Part shown: positions 14,334 through 14,840 of the stretch, piece by piece
How the letters are laid out: each line of letters opens with the position of its first letter
Position numbering within the stretch: position 1 is the first letter of the stretch
From: CAMLHP01 sp035707845
GTDB taxonomy: Bacteria; Gemmatimonadota; Gemmatimonadetes; Gemmatimonadales; GWC2-71-9
Assembly: GCA_035707845.1 (NCBI GenBank)
Contig: DASSTP010000219.1
Span: 1 to 14,840, forward strand
DNA: 14,840 nt
Direction: 5' to 3'
Position numbers and translations under genes: made by a program
The notes under the pieces: model-generated
What the model was told of the DNA's origin: nothing
The model's input: only the letters and a program-made list of their open reading frames with translations
Databases searched by the model: none

Positions 14334-14840
14334 CACGGGCCCGCGACCCTTCCTCATCCACATAATCGCCCCTCCAATCGCAATCGCCGCGAACGCAAAC
14401 CACTGGATGGAGTAGCTCAGGTGCGGGCCGTCATCGAGGGCCGGGAGTTCCACCCTCCGCGGGAACGTACTGCGGGGACTGACTTCCTCCTGCACCACAT
14501 AGACATCCATCACGGGGACCGGCACGCGCTCCGTGATAGCGGCACTGTCGAGTCGAGCCCACGTCGTCGCGCCATTGTGCTGGAGCGGCCGCCCGTGATC
14601 GGCGCGGGAGGGAATCACCTGCGTGGTTCCCGTCACCTCACCTGCGTCGCCTTCGGGAGCGCCCCTGGCCGGCAACGTCATGCCATCCGGCGAGGGAACG
14701 AATCCGCGCGCCACCATCACCGCGCGTGTCCCACCCTCGAGCACCAGTGGCGTCACGAGCACTACGCCGGGTGCGCCGTGAAAGGTCTGCTGCCGCAGGA
14801 CAATCTCATGCTCATAGTCCCAGCGACCGCGCGCCTCGAC
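14292..14840 (-). CDS. SURF1 family protein, 5' end outside the window
   Basis: Partial cytochrome c oxidase assembly factor; 182 residues are present and the N-terminus with TM1 lies beyond 14840. From the window edge it reads VEARGRWDYEHEIVLRQQ, then FHGAPGVVLVTPLVLEGG and AVMVARGFVP, matching the conserved SURF1 sequence (G-x-Y-D-x-E, TPL, VNRGWVP). The C-terminal TM contains the family signature HLSYSIQWFAFA. SURF1 proteins aid heme a and copper-centre assembly of terminal oxidases. The last 13 codons (NHESTKDTKARKV) are read from the palindromic repeat, so the native C-terminus was probably near MRKGRGP. It is convergent with the dipeptidase gene. Family assignment is firm; which oxidase it serves is not visible here. 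Confidence 0.9.
   Translation of the reverse strand, partial: VEARGRWDYEHEIVLRQQTFHGAPGVVLVTPLVLEGGTRAVMVARGFVPSPDGMTLPARGAPEGDAGEVTGTTQVIPSRADHGRPLQHNGATTWARLDSAAITERVPVPVMDVYVVQEEVSPRSTFPRRVELPALDDGPHLSYSIQWFAFAAIAIGGAIMWMRKGRGPVNHESTKDTKARKV

Noticed and set aside
13894..14403. Minus-strand frame reading HERHESTKG and TKARKHES peptides
   Set aside because: The peptides come from translating the palindromic repeat and the antisense of the dipeptidase gene; no start signal or domain.

Overview
The window is a high-GC (roughly two-thirds G+C by eye) Gram-negative chromosomal segment. It carries outer-membrane efflux, periplasmic and lipid-anchored-type exported proteins, and a SURF1 oxidase-assembly gene, so the host is an aerobic diderm. 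Style (very GC-rich codons, signal peptides ending in AAQ or MAQ, exported alkaline phosphatase-family and M19 dipeptidase genes) fits Gemmatimonadota or a similar soil/sediment lineage. No taxonomic marker gene is present, so this is only a suggestion. Genes are packed tightly; no gene-free stretch exceeds 300 bases.

Region 1 (1-2160) is a two-component system of the heavy-metal CusRS/CopRS type: an OmpR-family response regulator and a two-TM histidine kinase that overlap by GTGA. A strong 12-bp hairpin follows the kinase stop.

Region 2 (2161-10788) is a copper/silver export operon, apparently with its own promoter: outer-membrane factor (CusC/TolC type), periplasmic adaptor (CusB), HME-RND pump (CusA), a small Met/His-rich exported protein of unrecognised family, and a CopB-type (CPH, P1B-3) ATPase. 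Most junctions overlap or are separated by a few bases; the largest gap is 30 nt. The regulator promoter region (44-60) and the efflux promoter (2211-2227) both contain an 11-bp-period hexamer repeat (CTTMAW-N5-CTTMAW-like) that could be the operator of the encoded regulator. In the inferred model the kinase senses periplasmic Cu/Ag, the regulator activates the efflux operon, CopB moves metal out of the cytoplasm, the Met-rich protein holds or hands over metal in the periplasm, and the CusCBA tripartite pump removes it from the envelope.

Region 3 (10870-14114) looks like a second operon, unrelated in theme: a PafA-like alkaline phosphatase superfamily enzyme, an 8-Cys YkgJ/CxxCxxCC protein, and an exported M19 membrane dipeptidase. 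The genes overlap or lie 6 bases apart.

Region 4 (14115-14333) is an AT-richer, nested palindromic repeat element built from CACGAAA units, lying between convergent genes. It supplies the last codons of the minus-strand SURF1 gene (14292-14840), whose 5' part lies outside the window.

The most unusual items are the Met-rich protein between the RND pump and the ATPase, the every-third-residue Met or His ladders on the adaptor and ATPase, the putative shared operator, and the nested palindrome that extends SURF1.
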